In this document: positions 8,714-17,102 of the stretch, one piece after another
How the letters are laid out: each line of letters starts with the position of its first letter
Numbering within the stretch: the stretch's first letter is position 1
Assembly (NCBI GenBank): GCA_002428485.1
Contig: DIWM01000008.1
Location: 1-64,000 of the forward strand
Reading direction: 5' to 3'
DNA: 64,000 bases
Origin: Deltaproteobacteria bacterium UBA6106
GTDB lineage: Bacteria; Desulfobacterota; Syntrophorhabdia; Syntrophorhabdales; Syntrophorhabdaceae
Position numbers and translations under genes: made by a program
Notes under the pieces: model-generated
Told to the model about the DNA's origin: nothing
Databases searched by the model: none
Seen by the model: the letters and a program-made list of their open reading frames with translations, nothing else

Positions 8714-9826
8714 CTATTTTATTTTGAAAAGGTCCCGGTATTTTCCGTACCCTTCTTTTTCCAGGCTCGCCCTGGGGATAAACCGCAACGCAGCAGAATT
8801 AATGCAGTACCGTAGCCCCGTAGGCTTAGGCCCGTCGTTGAACACGTGGCCGAGATGTGAGTTTGCGTGTTTGCTGCGAACTTCGGTTCGTACCATGAGA
8901 AAGCTGCGGTCATTTTTCTCAACGATATTTCCCGGCTCCAGCGGGCGGGTAAAGCTTGGCCAGCCCGTTCCGGAGTCGAACTTGTCGGTGGAGCTGAAGA
9001 GAGGCTCCCCTGATATGATGTCGACGTAAATACCTTCCTCGTGATTGTTCCAATATTCATTTTCAAAAGGCGGTTCAGTACCTCCCTGTCGGGTAACCTG
9101 GTATTGTATGGGCGTCAAGCGCTTGCGCAGCTCCACGTCATCGGGAATCACATAGGGGGGCATGGTTTTGTCAGATGACATTTCATTCTTTTTCGGCTCC
9201 GCCCAGACCTCATTCAGGAACCGGTCACGTCCGGATCCGGAGCGATACCCATTGTAACGGGTCGGGTTCTTTTTGTAATAATCCTGATGATGGGCTTCAG
9301 CCGGATAGAAGGGGCCGAGTGGGAGGATGTCGGTACGAACCGGTTTGGTGAAGGGCCCGGCAGCGGCCAGGTTTTTCTTTGAACGTTCAGCCAGTTGACG
9401 CTCTTCTTCCGTTGCATAAAAAATGGCGGTGCGATACTGGGCGCCCCGGTCCGCAAACTGACCGCCCGCATCCGTGGGGTCTACATGACGCCAAAATACG
9501 TCCAGCAATTCTTCGTACGTAATCTTCTCAGGGTCATAAACGACCTTAACTGCCTCTACATGCCCGGTATTGCCTGCGCAAACCTGCTCATAGGTCGGGT
9601 TCGGCATGCTGCCTCCGGTATACCCCGCCATGGCTTCAATAACACCGCCGATTTTTTCAAAATCCGATTCCATACACCAGAAACAGCCGCCGGCAAAAAC
9701 CGCTGTTCTAGTCTTTTGGGTTTTTTCGTCCATCCTTTTCTCCCTTGTATGACCTAAACTTATGACCTGGTGAAAGGCTACCAGCGTTACCAACAGAATC
9801 AAAAGCACAATCGTTTTCTTCTTCAG
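8714..9826 (-). CDS. msrAB: MsrA-MsrB fusion peptide methionine sulfoxide reductase
   Basis: A two-domain enzyme that repairs both S- and R-methionine sulfoxides. MsrA comes first, with the catalytic GCFWCMES (Cys48 in this numbering). MsrB follows, with WPSF and catalytic RYCINSAALRF. The zinc-binding CxxC pairs of many MsrB proteins are absent. The start is open to debate. CTG at 9824-9826, just after an in-frame TGA and an AGAGGTGA ribosome site, gives MKKKTIV plus a hydrophobic stretch, a credible export signal (370 residues). GTG at 9808 would remove the basic part of that signal. ATG at 9733 has a strong AAGGGAG site and gives a cytoplasmic enzyme of 339 residues. Two forms from one gene are possible. 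A dead 3' copy lies at 1658-1889. Confidence 0.93.
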   Translation of the reverse strand: MKKKTIVLLILLVTLVAFHQVISLGHTREKRMDEKTQKTRTAVFAGGCFWCMESDFEKIGGVIEAMAGYTGGSMPNPTYEQVCAGNTGHVEAVKVVYDPEKITYEELLDVFWRHVDPTDAGGQFADRGAQYRTAIFYATEEERQLAERSKKNLAAAGPFTKPVRTDILPLGPFYPAEAHHQDYYKKNPTRYNGYRSGSGRDRFLNEVWAEPKKNEMSSDKTMPPYVIPDDVELRKRLTPIQYQVTRQGGTEPPFENEYWNNHEEGIYVDIISGEPLFSSTDKFDSGTGWPSFTRPLEPGNIVEKNDRSFLMVRTEVRSKHANSHLGHVFNDGPKPTGLRYCINSAALRFIPRASLEKEGYGKYRDLFKIK

Positions 9827-9884
9827 GGGTCACCTCTATCTGTCGTCAGTATACACAATATAATCATCTGATTGAAATTGTGCC

Positions 9885-9994
9885 ATGAGGGACATGGTTG
9901 ACTACCTTGACTTATTACTGTCTTTTCATAGATGATCATTTTTTCCATACCGACAGGGAAAGAGCAAGTCACGTTAATCAACTACGTCCCCTAT
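9885..9994. repeat. REP-like imperfect palindrome, subtype A, copy 2
   Basis: The arms are GAGGGACATGGTTGACTACC and GTTAATCAACTACGTCCCC around a T-rich centre. It differs from the copy at 1899-2016 at many positions. It lies just upstream of the msrAB start, in the 281-bp gap before the toxin-antitoxin genes. Confidence 0.75.
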
Positions 9995-10056
9995 CTTTCA
10001 CATTACCTCGTACAAAAAGGGGTGTTGTCGCAAATGTGATTGACTTATGCAACCCC

Positions 10057-10090
10057 TTGACAGCATCGTATGCGTAGTGTATTGTAATAC
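10057..10090 (+). promoter_or_regulatory. sigma-70 promoter with overlapping operator for the CopG/PIN operon
   Basis: TTGACA at 10057-10062 is separated by 17 bp from TATTGT at 10080-10085. The -10 lies inside the inverted repeat GTATTGTAATAC (10079-10090). This placement fits autorepression by the ribbon-helix-helix antitoxin encoded 18 bp downstream. Confidence 0.65.
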
Positions 10091-10107
10091 AGAGGGAGGC
10101 AGCGAAC

Positions 10108-10326
10108 ATGAGATCAGTGTTGTCGGTAAGCCTGTCTAAGCAGATGGCGGAGGAACTGGATGCCTTTGCCAGGGCCACAGGGAGGAACAAGAGCGACATC
10201 GTAAAAGAATCATTGAGCATCTTTCTCTGGGAAACAAGGTTCAGTGATATAAGGAAGCGCCTGGCCAGGAAGGCGAAGGCCGCGAAGGTGATCACCGATG
10301 AAGACGTCTTCAAGACGATCTCGTGA
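10108..10326 (+). CDS. ribbon-helix-helix antitoxin (CopG/NikR type)
   Basis: A 72-residue protein. The N-terminal strand SVLSVSLSKQ is followed by two helices (MAEELDAFARATG, NKSDIVKESLSIFLWE), the ribbon-helix-helix DNA-binding fold. The basic tail (RKRLARKAKAAKV) likely wraps the toxin. GAGGGAGG precedes the ATG. The stop overlaps the GTG start of the PIN gene by four bases. It should neutralise the PIN toxin and repress its own promoter at the inverted repeat over the -10. Confidence 0.88.
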   Translation: MRSVLSVSLSKQMAEELDAFARATGRNKSDIVKESLSIFLWETRFSDIRKRLARKAKAAKVITDEDVFKTIS

Positions 10327-10727
10327 AGGCGGTCTTCGACACGAACGTCCTCATAGCCGCCTTTCTCACCGAGGGCGTCTGCTCGAAACTCCTCGTAAGG
10401 GCCCGCAAGGGCGAATGTGATCTTATCCTGAGCCATGACATCATCCGGGAGTTTGAAAAGGTACTCGATAAAAAATTTGGATTGTCGCAGCAGGAGATAT
10501 ACGATGTACGCGCCGTGCTGTCAGAAGCGACAAAAGAGATAATCCGTAAGGTGAACCCGATAGATCCCGTCTGCAGAGATAAGGACGACAACAAGATCCT
10601 TGCATGCGCGCTCGCAGCCGACGCCGATCTTCTGGTGACCGGCGACGATGACCTGCTCGTCATGAAGAAATACGGCAGGACCAGGATCATATCCCCGAAG
10701 GAATTCGAAGCCATTTTTGCCGATTAA
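10323..10727 (+). CDS. PIN-domain toxin (putative endoribonuclease, COG1569 type)
   Basis: A 134-residue single PIN domain. Acidic residues expected to bind metal are D6 of VFDTNVLIAA, E41 of REFEKVL, D81 of RDKDDNKILACA and D99/D103 in DLLVTGDDDLL. Such toxins cleave RNA when freed from the antitoxin. The start is GTG at 10323, overlapping the antitoxin stop (GTGA), so translation is coupled. The pairing, overlap and promoter leave little doubt that this is a type II toxin-antitoxin unit. Confidence 0.9.
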   Translation: MKAVFDTNVLIAAFLTEGVCSKLLVRARKGECDLILSHDIIREFEKVLDKKFGLSQQEIYDVRAVLSEATKEIIRKVNPIDPVCRDKDDNKILACALAADADLLVTGDDDLLVMKKYGRTRIISPKEFEAIFAD

Positions 10728-10794
10728 ACCCTGGCCCGAGAAAGAAACCGGGGCCTGCCCTTGTAGTGTCATGTTTTTTTGTGGTTGATTATAG

Positions 10795-10824
10795 TTGTCA
10801 ACGAAACTTTTGACATGATACAAT
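10795..10824 (+). promoter_or_regulatory. sigma-70 promoter predicting a leaderless mRNA
   Basis: TTGTCA at 10795-10800 and TACAAT at 10819-10824 are 18 bp apart. Only six bases separate the -10 from the ATG at 10831, so transcription should begin at or next to the start codon. No Shine-Dalgarno sequence is present. Confidence 0.55.
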
Positions 10825-10830
10825 CCTGTC

Positions 10831-11400
10831 ATGATCTATGAAATCATCAAGAAAAACAGAAGCTACCGCAGGTTTTTCCAGGACCGGCCGGTGTCGGAAG
10901 AGGCGCTTAAAGATCTCATCGAACTTGCTCGCCTCTCTCCATCAGCCGCCAACCTTCAGCCCCTTAAGTTTGTTCTGTCAAGCACGCTTGACAGGAACAA
11001 CCTGATATTCCCCTGTCTCGCATGGGCAGGATACCTGAAAGACTGGGACGGGCCTGAGGAGGGCGAAAGGCCATCCGCTTACATCGTGATCTTGGGCGAT
11101 ACGGAGATTACTTCAAATTTCAGCGTCAATCATGGTATTGCCGCACAGTCGATCCTTGTCGGCGCTACCGAGATGGGATATGGCGGATGTATTATCGGTT
11201 CTGTCCAGAGGGATAAGCTGAGGGTGCAACTTGCGATACCGAAACAATACGAAATCCTTCTCGTGATCGCCCTTGGGGTCCCAAAGGAAACAGTTGTTCT
11301 TGAAGAGGTCAGGGATGGCGATATAAAGTACTGGAGGGATAAGGACGGGGTACACCATGTACCAAAACGCTCCCTCCGGGACCTGATCCTGAACCTGTGA
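10831..11400 (+). CDS. nitroreductase-family flavoprotein
   Basis: A 189-residue protein of the FMN-dependent nitroreductase fold. The N-terminus IYEIIKKNRSYRRF is the phosphate-binding motif, and ARLSPSAANLQPLKFV and EMGYGGCIIGSVQRDKL are standard family segments. Members reduce nitro compounds, quinones or flavins with NAD(P)H; the substrate here is unknown. The motif lies directly at the N-terminus, which fixes the start. It is monocistronic, and the mRNA is probably leaderless. Confidence 0.92.
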   Translation: MIYEIIKKNRSYRRFFQDRPVSEEALKDLIELARLSPSAANLQPLKFVLSSTLDRNNLIFPCLAWAGYLKDWDGPEEGERPSAYIVILGDTEITSNFSVNHGIAAQSILVGATEMGYGGCIIGSVQRDKLRVQLAIPKQYEILLVIALGVPKETVVLEEVRDGDIKYWRDKDGVHHVPKRSLRDLILNL

Positions 11401-11462
11401 CCTGCCCCCAGTCGCAGGCTGCAAGGTCCACCGGAAGCCAGGAAGCGCTTACAAAAGAGAAA

Positions 11463-12626
11463 CTACTCAAGTTCCTCCAGACGGAAGACCAACGTGCTGG
11501 CCAACGCTACGAATATGCCGAGAATGATAATGCCTAATCTGAAACTATACAGGTCCCCCGAGATACCCAGAAGATAGGGTATGATGCCGCTCCCAAAGAT
11601 GTTGCTTACGGCAAGAATAATCCCCGTAGCAAGGCTTCTCATCTCCCGGTTGAATGTCTTCGCGATTGCCACAAGCCCGACTGGGAAAAAACCCGTTACA
11701 AAGGATGCCTGCAGGAAAAGGACGATCCCTATATATTTGACAGGGACCAGGGATATGAGAACGGTAAAAACACTCGTAATGGTCAGCACAAGAAACATGA
11801 TCTTTCTCAAGTCAAACCTGTCGATAAGAAAACCACATGTGATTGCTACGCCAACCGATCCCAATCTTGATATACCTAATACCGTATTGGCGTACCCTAT
11901 GTTCAAATGCAGTTCTTTTGTCAGGTACAGGGGTGCGATTGAGTAAATGCCGAGATTTGCCCCCATGCCAAAGATCCAAATTATAGCCATTAGCCAAAGG
12001 GATGGCATTTTAATAATATCCTTGAACAGTGCTTTAGGGGGGTTGCTTATTTTTACCTCGCTGCTTATAAAATAGAAAACAACCGCACATACCAGACAGG
12101 TACACGCAAAGACCACAAATATCCCGCGCCAAGGAAAAAAGCAGAGAAGGAAGAGAGCGATAAAGGGAGAGGCAAGGATACCGGTCGCGGCTCCGGTATC
12201 ATGAATGGCGATTGCCTTGCCCCAGTTTTTTTCTGCGTAATATTCAGTGATCAGCGGAATTACAGAAGGTATATAGAAGCCGATAGAAAAACCGACCACA
12301 AAGGCAAAAAGGTACAGCAATAGGAAATTGTGAACAAGGGGGATTAAAAAAGTCACCAGGCTGAGCAGCGCCAATGAAAAGACGATAGATTTTTTATAAC
12401 CAACCATGCCCGAAAAGAGACCGGAAACAATCACCGCAGAGCCATATCCGGCCGACAGAAATATGAAGATGCTGCTTGCCCGTGCGTGATTAACCATGAA
12501 CTCATCTTCAATAATCGGCAAAATTGGAGAGAACATCATCCTGATTGAAAAGTTGATAAACCAGAGAAACCAGAGAAAAAAAAGGAAAAGAAGCGCTTGC
12601 CCCCGGAGGTTTGAATACCGTTCCAT
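11463..12626 (-). CDS. major facilitator superfamily transporter
   Basis: A 387-residue protein with 12 predicted helices. The loop between helices 2 and 3 (SGMVGYKKSIVFSLALL) and its counterpart in the second half (CGFLIDRFDLRKIMFLVL) match the MFS A-motif positions. The HDTGAATGILASPFIALFLL segment is typical of helix 5. The substrate is unknown. It is one of three MFS genes in six kilobases, all on the minus strand but separated, so they are not clearly one operon. Confidence 0.9.
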   Translation of the reverse strand: MERYSNLRGQALLFLFFLWFLWFINFSIRMMFSPILPIIEDEFMVNHARASSIFIFLSAGYGSAVIVSGLFSGMVGYKKSIVFSLALLSLVTFLIPLVHNFLLLYLFAFVVGFSIGFYIPSVIPLITEYYAEKNWGKAIAIHDTGAATGILASPFIALFLLCFFPWRGIFVVFACTCLVCAVVFYFISSEVKISNPPKALFKDIIKMPSLWLMAIIWIFGMGANLGIYSIAPLYLTKELHLNIGYANTVLGISRLGSVGVAITCGFLIDRFDLRKIMFLVLTITSVFTVLISLVPVKYIGIVLFLQASFVTGFFPVGLVAIAKTFNREMRSLATGIILAVSNIFGSGIIPYLLGISGDLYSFRLGIIILGIFVALASTLVFRLEELE

Positions 12627-12971
12627 CTTTACAATCTAACCTGACAACCTTTATAATTTCCACATAACTTTGAATCCGGATGATTCCCCTCAGCTTGCTG
12701 CGGGGTAACACTGTTCCCTCTCCCCCCGCGGGAGAGGGTAGGGTGAGGGGGCATAATCATGTTGTTTCTATCCTCTGATACCCCGATGCTTGCGGCGGGG
12801 TAGTGCATTAGCCGCTGTTAAGCTGTTTCAAGGGTGCTTCGTAATACAATAAGAGGGGTAAGAGCGTACCGTAGCTCCACCAATTAACTTCTCGTGTTGT
12901 ATTAAAAACAAAAAAATATTACATTTTATTGTGTTCACCAACATTATGGACACATTAAAAGGAAAGAATCG
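12627..12971. other. gene-free interval with a GC-rich hairpin repeat
   Basis: No credible gene is seen. CCCTCTCCC at 12716-12724 pairs with GGGAGAGGG at 12730-12738, followed by TAGGGTGAGGGGG. This is a dispersed hairpin word seen in many proteobacterial intergenic regions. The phrase GCTTGCGGCGGGGTA and a close variant occur twice, near 12693 and 12787. No T-tract follows the hairpin, so it is not an obvious terminator. Confidence 0.5.
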
Positions 12972-13403
12972 ATGAAATTAAAAGTTCCCTGGATTTTCTT
13001 AATTGTCGTTGTCTTCCTGTGCCCGTCTGTTTGTTTATCAGAAGTGAAAACAATTCAAGGCGAATACTGTGGTGTATATTCAGGCGATATGAAGGACAAG
13101 GAGGAGCTGGGCAAGTTCAGAAAAACTGTAAGGAAGAAATCGGTAGAAGATGGCATCTATAAAATTGCCAAATCATCAGAGGGCCACTTCAGCAATGAAT
13201 GTATCCGTCATGTTGTAAAGAACTATTTGCAAAAAGTAGCAGTTGTCAGCCATACAGAAAAGGATGGGAAAATATGTGATACGGTAAATATAACGTCGGA
13301 CGTTGAAGCGGTAAAAAAATATCTTGGTCAAAAGAGCTGCAAAGAAAAGGACATTTTTGATTATCTGATCCCCTGGTGGGTTGATGTGATTTTCGATGAC
13401 TGA
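12972..13403 (+). CDS. small secreted protein of unknown function
   Basis: A 143-residue protein with a clear signal peptide (MKLKVPWIFLIVVVFLCPSVCLS, cleavage near residue 23). The mature part is lysine-rich and has four cysteines (in EYCGVY, NECIRH, GKICDT, KSCKEK), which could form two disulfides. AAAAGGAAAG precedes the ATG. It resembles lipoprotein-like proteins of unknown role, but the cysteine near the signal end lacks a proper lipobox. Flanking genes are MFS transporters on the other strand, so context does not help. Confidence 0.7.
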   Translation: MKLKVPWIFLIVVVFLCPSVCLSEVKTIQGEYCGVYSGDMKDKEELGKFRKTVRKKSVEDGIYKIAKSSEGHFSNECIRHVVKNYLQKVAVVSHTEKDGKICDTVNITSDVEAVKKYLGQKSCKEKDIFDYLIPWWVDVIFDD

Positions 13404-13515
13404 AAAAAGCGCTATAAGGGACGTCATCGGACATGCCGGAATAGCCGTGGGCAGCGAACGCAATGGACGGGGTCGTATTCGGCTGATTTTCAACCACTAG
13501 CTACTTTCTGATCTG

Positions 13516-14673
13516 TCATGATCTGTTGCGGGAATAGTGGGGGATTGCCATAAATACAAATATACCCGCGGCGATTAAGATCAAAAAAGTGCTGTAACGG
13601 TATATCACTTCGAGAGATACCTTATCGAGAAGAAAGCCGATCACAAGCGACCCGACCCCAATACCCAGATCATAGGAAAATAAGTAGGTGGAGTTGGCTG
13701 CGCCCCTTTCACCGGATTTGACCATGCTGTTAACGGCAGCCTGGCATGTCGGCATGAGTATTCCAAAACCAAAACCGTTGATCATGCCTGCTATGAGGAA
13801 CTGAGTGGGGTCCATCGCGTACCCGAGCCACAGTATTCCTACGGCCGCCAGCAAGAGGCCGATCAGTATGAGTTGCGAAACATGGCCTTTGTCAAACAGC
13901 CTGCCGGCGAACAGCCGGGAAACAATTATGGTTATTGCAAAAAGGACGAAGAACATCCCGACATTAGGAAAATCCTTTTGCGTTGCGTAAATGCCCACAA
14001 AGACAATGATCGCGCCGTAGGCGATCATGATAAAGAACATGCAAAGGGAGATGGGAAAGGCCTTCTTATGAAACAGGCTGGGAAGGGAGAACCTCTTTCT
14101 CGCTATCTCCTTTGAAGGCGTTCTTGCACAGAGGGCGCCCAGCACAGAGAGGAAAGAGATGCCAAGGATTGCATAAAACATCCCCTTTGGGCCATGGCGC
14201 TCCAGCAACTCCAGGCCGAAGACCGGGCCCAATGTCATCCCTACAGGAATGGTCAATGCGTATACCCCTATGCCCTGTCCCATTTGCGAAGGAGGTACGG
14301 TATTGGCGGCAATCGTCACATTTGAAGTGGTAGAGATGCCGAACATGATGCCATGTAAAAATCGTATCAGGATCATGCCTGAAACTGTGCAGGCCAGCGG
14401 ATAGACGCCATAGCCAACGGTGATTACAGAAAGGGACATGACCGATACCACATACCTGTTGTAGTTGTCTGCCATATAGCCGGCAATGAGGCGCACAAGG
14501 ATCACCGAGGCGGGGAAGGCTGCTATTATCAGCCCTACACTGCTGCTGCTGAACTTCAGGGTTTCTAAAAGGTACAGCGGCAGCGTCGGCAGCAAAGCGA
14601 AATGCGCCCAGGAGCTGAACAAGGTTGAAGAGGTGATCGCTGTAAATTCTCTTGACCAGAGTTTTTTCTGCAT
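13516..14673 (-). CDS. major facilitator superfamily transporter
   Basis: A 385-residue, 12-helix permease. AGYMADNYNRYVVSVMSLSV and AGRLFDKGHVSQLILIGLL lie at the two A-motif positions, with RFLHGIMFGISTTSNVTIAA in helix 4. It resembles DHA1-type drug or metabolite exporters. The substrate is unknown. The start ATG at 14673 has no strong ribosome site. Confidence 0.9.
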   Translation of the reverse strand: MQKKLWSREFTAITSSTLFSSWAHFALLPTLPLYLLETLKFSSSSVGLIIAAFPASVILVRLIAGYMADNYNRYVVSVMSLSVITVGYGVYPLACTVSGMILIRFLHGIMFGISTTSNVTIAANTVPPSQMGQGIGVYALTIPVGMTLGPVFGLELLERHGPKGMFYAILGISFLSVLGALCARTPSKEIARKRFSLPSLFHKKAFPISLCMFFIMIAYGAIIVFVGIYATQKDFPNVGMFFVLFAITIIVSRLFAGRLFDKGHVSQLILIGLLLAAVGILWLGYAMDPTQFLIAGMINGFGFGILMPTCQAAVNSMVKSGERGAANSTYLFSYDLGIGVGSLVIGFLLDKVSLEVIYRYSTFLILIAAGIFVFMAIPHYSRNRS

Positions 14674-14792
14674 TATCGGTATGTGGGAATATTCCTTAAT
14701 CTTCCATGAAAAATTTTCTTAGCTTTTGTATCATGAGGATTTTTATAAGTCAATGGACTCCAGCGGTGAGGCGCCGCGCCCGAGGCGAAGCA

Positions 14793-15785
14793 TCAGTTGA
14801 ACCGGTATTCGAGGGACAGGGAGATGCTCTTCTGCGCCGACCAGACCTTGACCCCGTTCCCCCAGCTCATATCAAAGCCCAGGGGGCGGTTTAAAAAACG
14901 ATGCGAGCCGGTGGTGCTGATGCGGAGGTAGTCAAGCTCAACGCCCAGGAAAAGGTTTTTCGTCAACCCCTTTTTCAGGCCTACCGATGCGTGCCAGGCG
15001 TGGCCGAAGGTGTCCTCGTAGGTGAACCGGTTGCCCAGCCTGAGCAGGTGCTTGTCCTCGTTGGCGCCTTCCACGTAGGCTATGTCGAACTGGGCGGTCA
15101 GCTTCAGATCCTGTATGCCGATGTATTTCCCTGCATCGATGCCCGACCGTACGCCTATGAAGTACTGCCAGTATGTCTGTTTGAAGCGGATGGAGTTTGA
15201 GGGCAGCAGATCATAGGGCGTGGCGCCCGTCAGGTCGTACTGTATGCCGTTGTGGGCAACAAGGCGGAGATGCTGATAACGCATGCCCACAACAGGACGG
15301 AGGCTGAGCCATTGCGGCAGGTGCAGCCAGTCTGAGACCTCCATATCCACGTCGGCGACGGCCATATAGCTCGGCTCCATGCGGCACCTCGACGCGCTGA
15401 AGGTGGTCATCAGGTCGGGGTCGTTGCTGTCCCAATCAGAGTCATACATCCGTCCGCCGGCGTCCCCGCGGGAGTTTGTGAGCACTTCAATGCCCATGGA
15501 GAACCGGGGGAAGCTCGCCCTCAGCTCTCCTCCCGCCCACCATGAGTCCAGGGGAAATTCCAGCCTGCTGATAGGGGCCACATTCGGCGGAAAGGGATCG
15601 CCGAACTCATAGGAAGTGTGGCTGTTGTCTAATCGCTTGACCTTTACGCCAAGGGAGAGATATTTTGACAACCGGACGGTCTCTTCTTTTTCAAAAGCGT
15701 GCACTGTCGGATCGATCCCCGGGAGGACAAGAAAAAGGACGATGCAGAAGAGGGCCTTTAAAGCCCGCAGGCGAAGCATTCGCAT
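14793..15785 (-). CDS. omptin-family outer-membrane protease
   Basis: A 330-residue outer-membrane beta-barrel with a signal peptide (cleavage near VHAFE, residue 30). The omptin landmarks are visible. GGRMYDSDWDSND holds the paired acids D115 and D117, equivalent to OmpT Asp83/Asp85. YVEGANEDKH holds D244 and H246, equivalent to Asp210/His212. RYQHLRLVAHNGIQYD matches the strand and loop after the first acid pair. All four catalytic positions are kept, so an active protease facing the medium is likely. It ends in YRFN rather than a terminal Phe. The ATG at 15785 lies nine bases after the stop of the MFS gene and has no ribosome site, so translation may depend on coupling. A longer frame back to 16259 only overlaps that gene. 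Confidence 0.8.
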   Translation of the reverse strand: MRMLRLRALKALFCIVLFLVLPGIDPTVHAFEKEETVRLSKYLSLGVKVKRLDNSHTSYEFGDPFPPNVAPISRLEFPLDSWWAGGELRASFPRFSMGIEVLTNSRGDAGGRMYDSDWDSNDPDLMTTFSASRCRMEPSYMAVADVDMEVSDWLHLPQWLSLRPVVGMRYQHLRLVAHNGIQYDLTGATPYDLLPSNSIRFKQTYWQYFIGVRSGIDAGKYIGIQDLKLTAQFDIAYVEGANEDKHLLRLGNRFTYEDTFGHAWHASVGLKKGLTKNLFLGVELDYLRISTTGSHRFLNRPLGFDMSWGNGVKVWSAQKSISLSLEYRFN

Positions 15786-15793
15786 GTGGAGGA

Positions 15794-17005
15794 CTATAGT
15801 ATAAAGAGCGATGTCTTCCCCCTTTTTCTCACATAAAATTGGAAATAGGCAAGGTTGATAAGACATATCAGGGCCAGGCAGAGAAACATTATGGGGTAGC
15901 CAGTAAAAGGCACAATGACACCCATGATGGCAGGCCCGAGGGCAAACCCCAGATCCATGATCGCCCGGAAGGTCCCGATGGCTGTGCCGCTCGTAGATCC
16001 TGCGTAGTCGAGCGCATATGCCATAGAAGCAGGAGAGAAAAACGCACCTCCTGCCCCCCAGATCAATCCTACGAAAATAAACATCGGAAGATTTTTTGAA
16101 AAAGCGAGCATGGCAACGGCGATCATCGATGTAAATATAAGGATCAGGATAAGCCTTTCTTTGTTGTAGATATCCATGATCCTTCCTCCCAGGGCCCGGC
16201 CTGCGATAAGCATTATAGCAATAGCGGAAAAGAAATACCCGGGGTTCCTGATCCCGCAATTAATAGCATAAAGGGGCACGAAGGCTATGAGAGCTCCCCA
16301 GACAAAACTATACAAAAAGTTGGTTGCGGCAGGGACAATGATCTTCAAGTCAAAAAAAGAGTTGTTGTCGGCGAGGGCGTTATGACCGGGCGCCGCGCTA
16401 TCCTGTTCTTTTAAGAGGCACGAGCAGAGGAAGGCGCATAACGCCACTCCCATGCAAGTCAAAAAGAGAATGGTAAAGTTGTACCGGTTGATGAGAAACA
16501 TGCCGAATGAGGGCGCTATAGCCAGCGCGAGGGTGGGCGCAAGAAGCAGGTAGCCGAAGCCCTGGCCACGGTATGCCGGTGGGATGACGCTGACGATCAG
16601 CGCGAGGACGGATGTATCTACAAATGCAAAGGAGGCACCCTGAAGGATCCTGATGGCAAGGAAGGGCCAGAACGGGCGAAGCACGATGCTGGCAAGAAAG
16701 GTAGCTGCGGACAGCAAAGCTCCGAAAATCATAATGCTTTTTTTCGAATACTTCAGCAGCGCCCTGCCAACCAGAAACCGGCAGACAAGCGATGAAGCAG
16801 CAAAAACGCCGATGAGCACTCCTATCTCCGTCTCATTGGATCCCAGCCTTACAAAGAAGATGGGAAGGGTGGGAATGAGGGCATGGTTGGCAGCGATGGA
16901 AAGAAATAATGCAAGGAACCCGAGGATAAATCCGCGGGTCAGTATATTCCTCGTCGTGCTTCGAAGGGCATTTCCTTCATTGTACATGGCGTCATAGTAT
17001 TCCAC
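15794..17005 (-). CDS. major facilitator superfamily transporter upstream of the omptin gene
   Basis: A 403-residue, 12-helix permease with A-motif loops GRALLKYSKKSIMIFGALLS and GGRIMDIYNKERLILILIF, and RILQGASFAFVDTSVLALIV in helix 4. The start is uncertain: GTG at 17005 or ATG at 16987. The stop lies eight bases before the omptin start, so the two are probably co-transcribed. The link is unexplained, though uptake or export of peptides acted on by the protease is one possibility. Confidence 0.9.
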   Translation of the reverse strand: MEYYDAMYNEGNALRSTTRNILTRGFILGFLALFLSIAANHALIPTLPIFFVRLGSNETEIGVLIGVFAASSLVCRFLVGRALLKYSKKSIMIFGALLSAATFLASIVLRPFWPFLAIRILQGASFAFVDTSVLALIVSVIPPAYRGQGFGYLLLAPTLALAIAPSFGMFLINRYNFTILFLTCMGVALCAFLCSCLLKEQDSAAPGHNALADNNSFFDLKIIVPAATNFLYSFVWGALIAFVPLYAINCGIRNPGYFFSAIAIMLIAGRALGGRIMDIYNKERLILILIFTSMIAVAMLAFSKNLPMFIFVGLIWGAGGAFFSPASMAYALDYAGSTSGTAIGTFRAIMDLGFALGPAIMGVIVPFTGYPIMFLCLALICLINLAYFQFYVRKRGKTSLFIL

Positions 17006-17102
17006 ACCAGCGAAGAATCTTTCAACCTATTTGATCGCCGTGCGGATTGAGGATCAAAATAAGATTTGTCATCTTTGCGCAATAGCGCTAATATAAAAGC
17101 CT

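Noticed and set aside
12716..12738. GC-rich hairpin considered as a rho-independent terminator.
   Set aside because: No T-tract follows on either strand; it matches a dispersed intergenic hairpin word instead.
15786..16259. N-terminal extension of the omptin frame back to 16259.
   Set aside because: The extra 158 residues overlap the MFS gene in another frame and show no signal or fold; the signal peptide at 15785 fixes the start.
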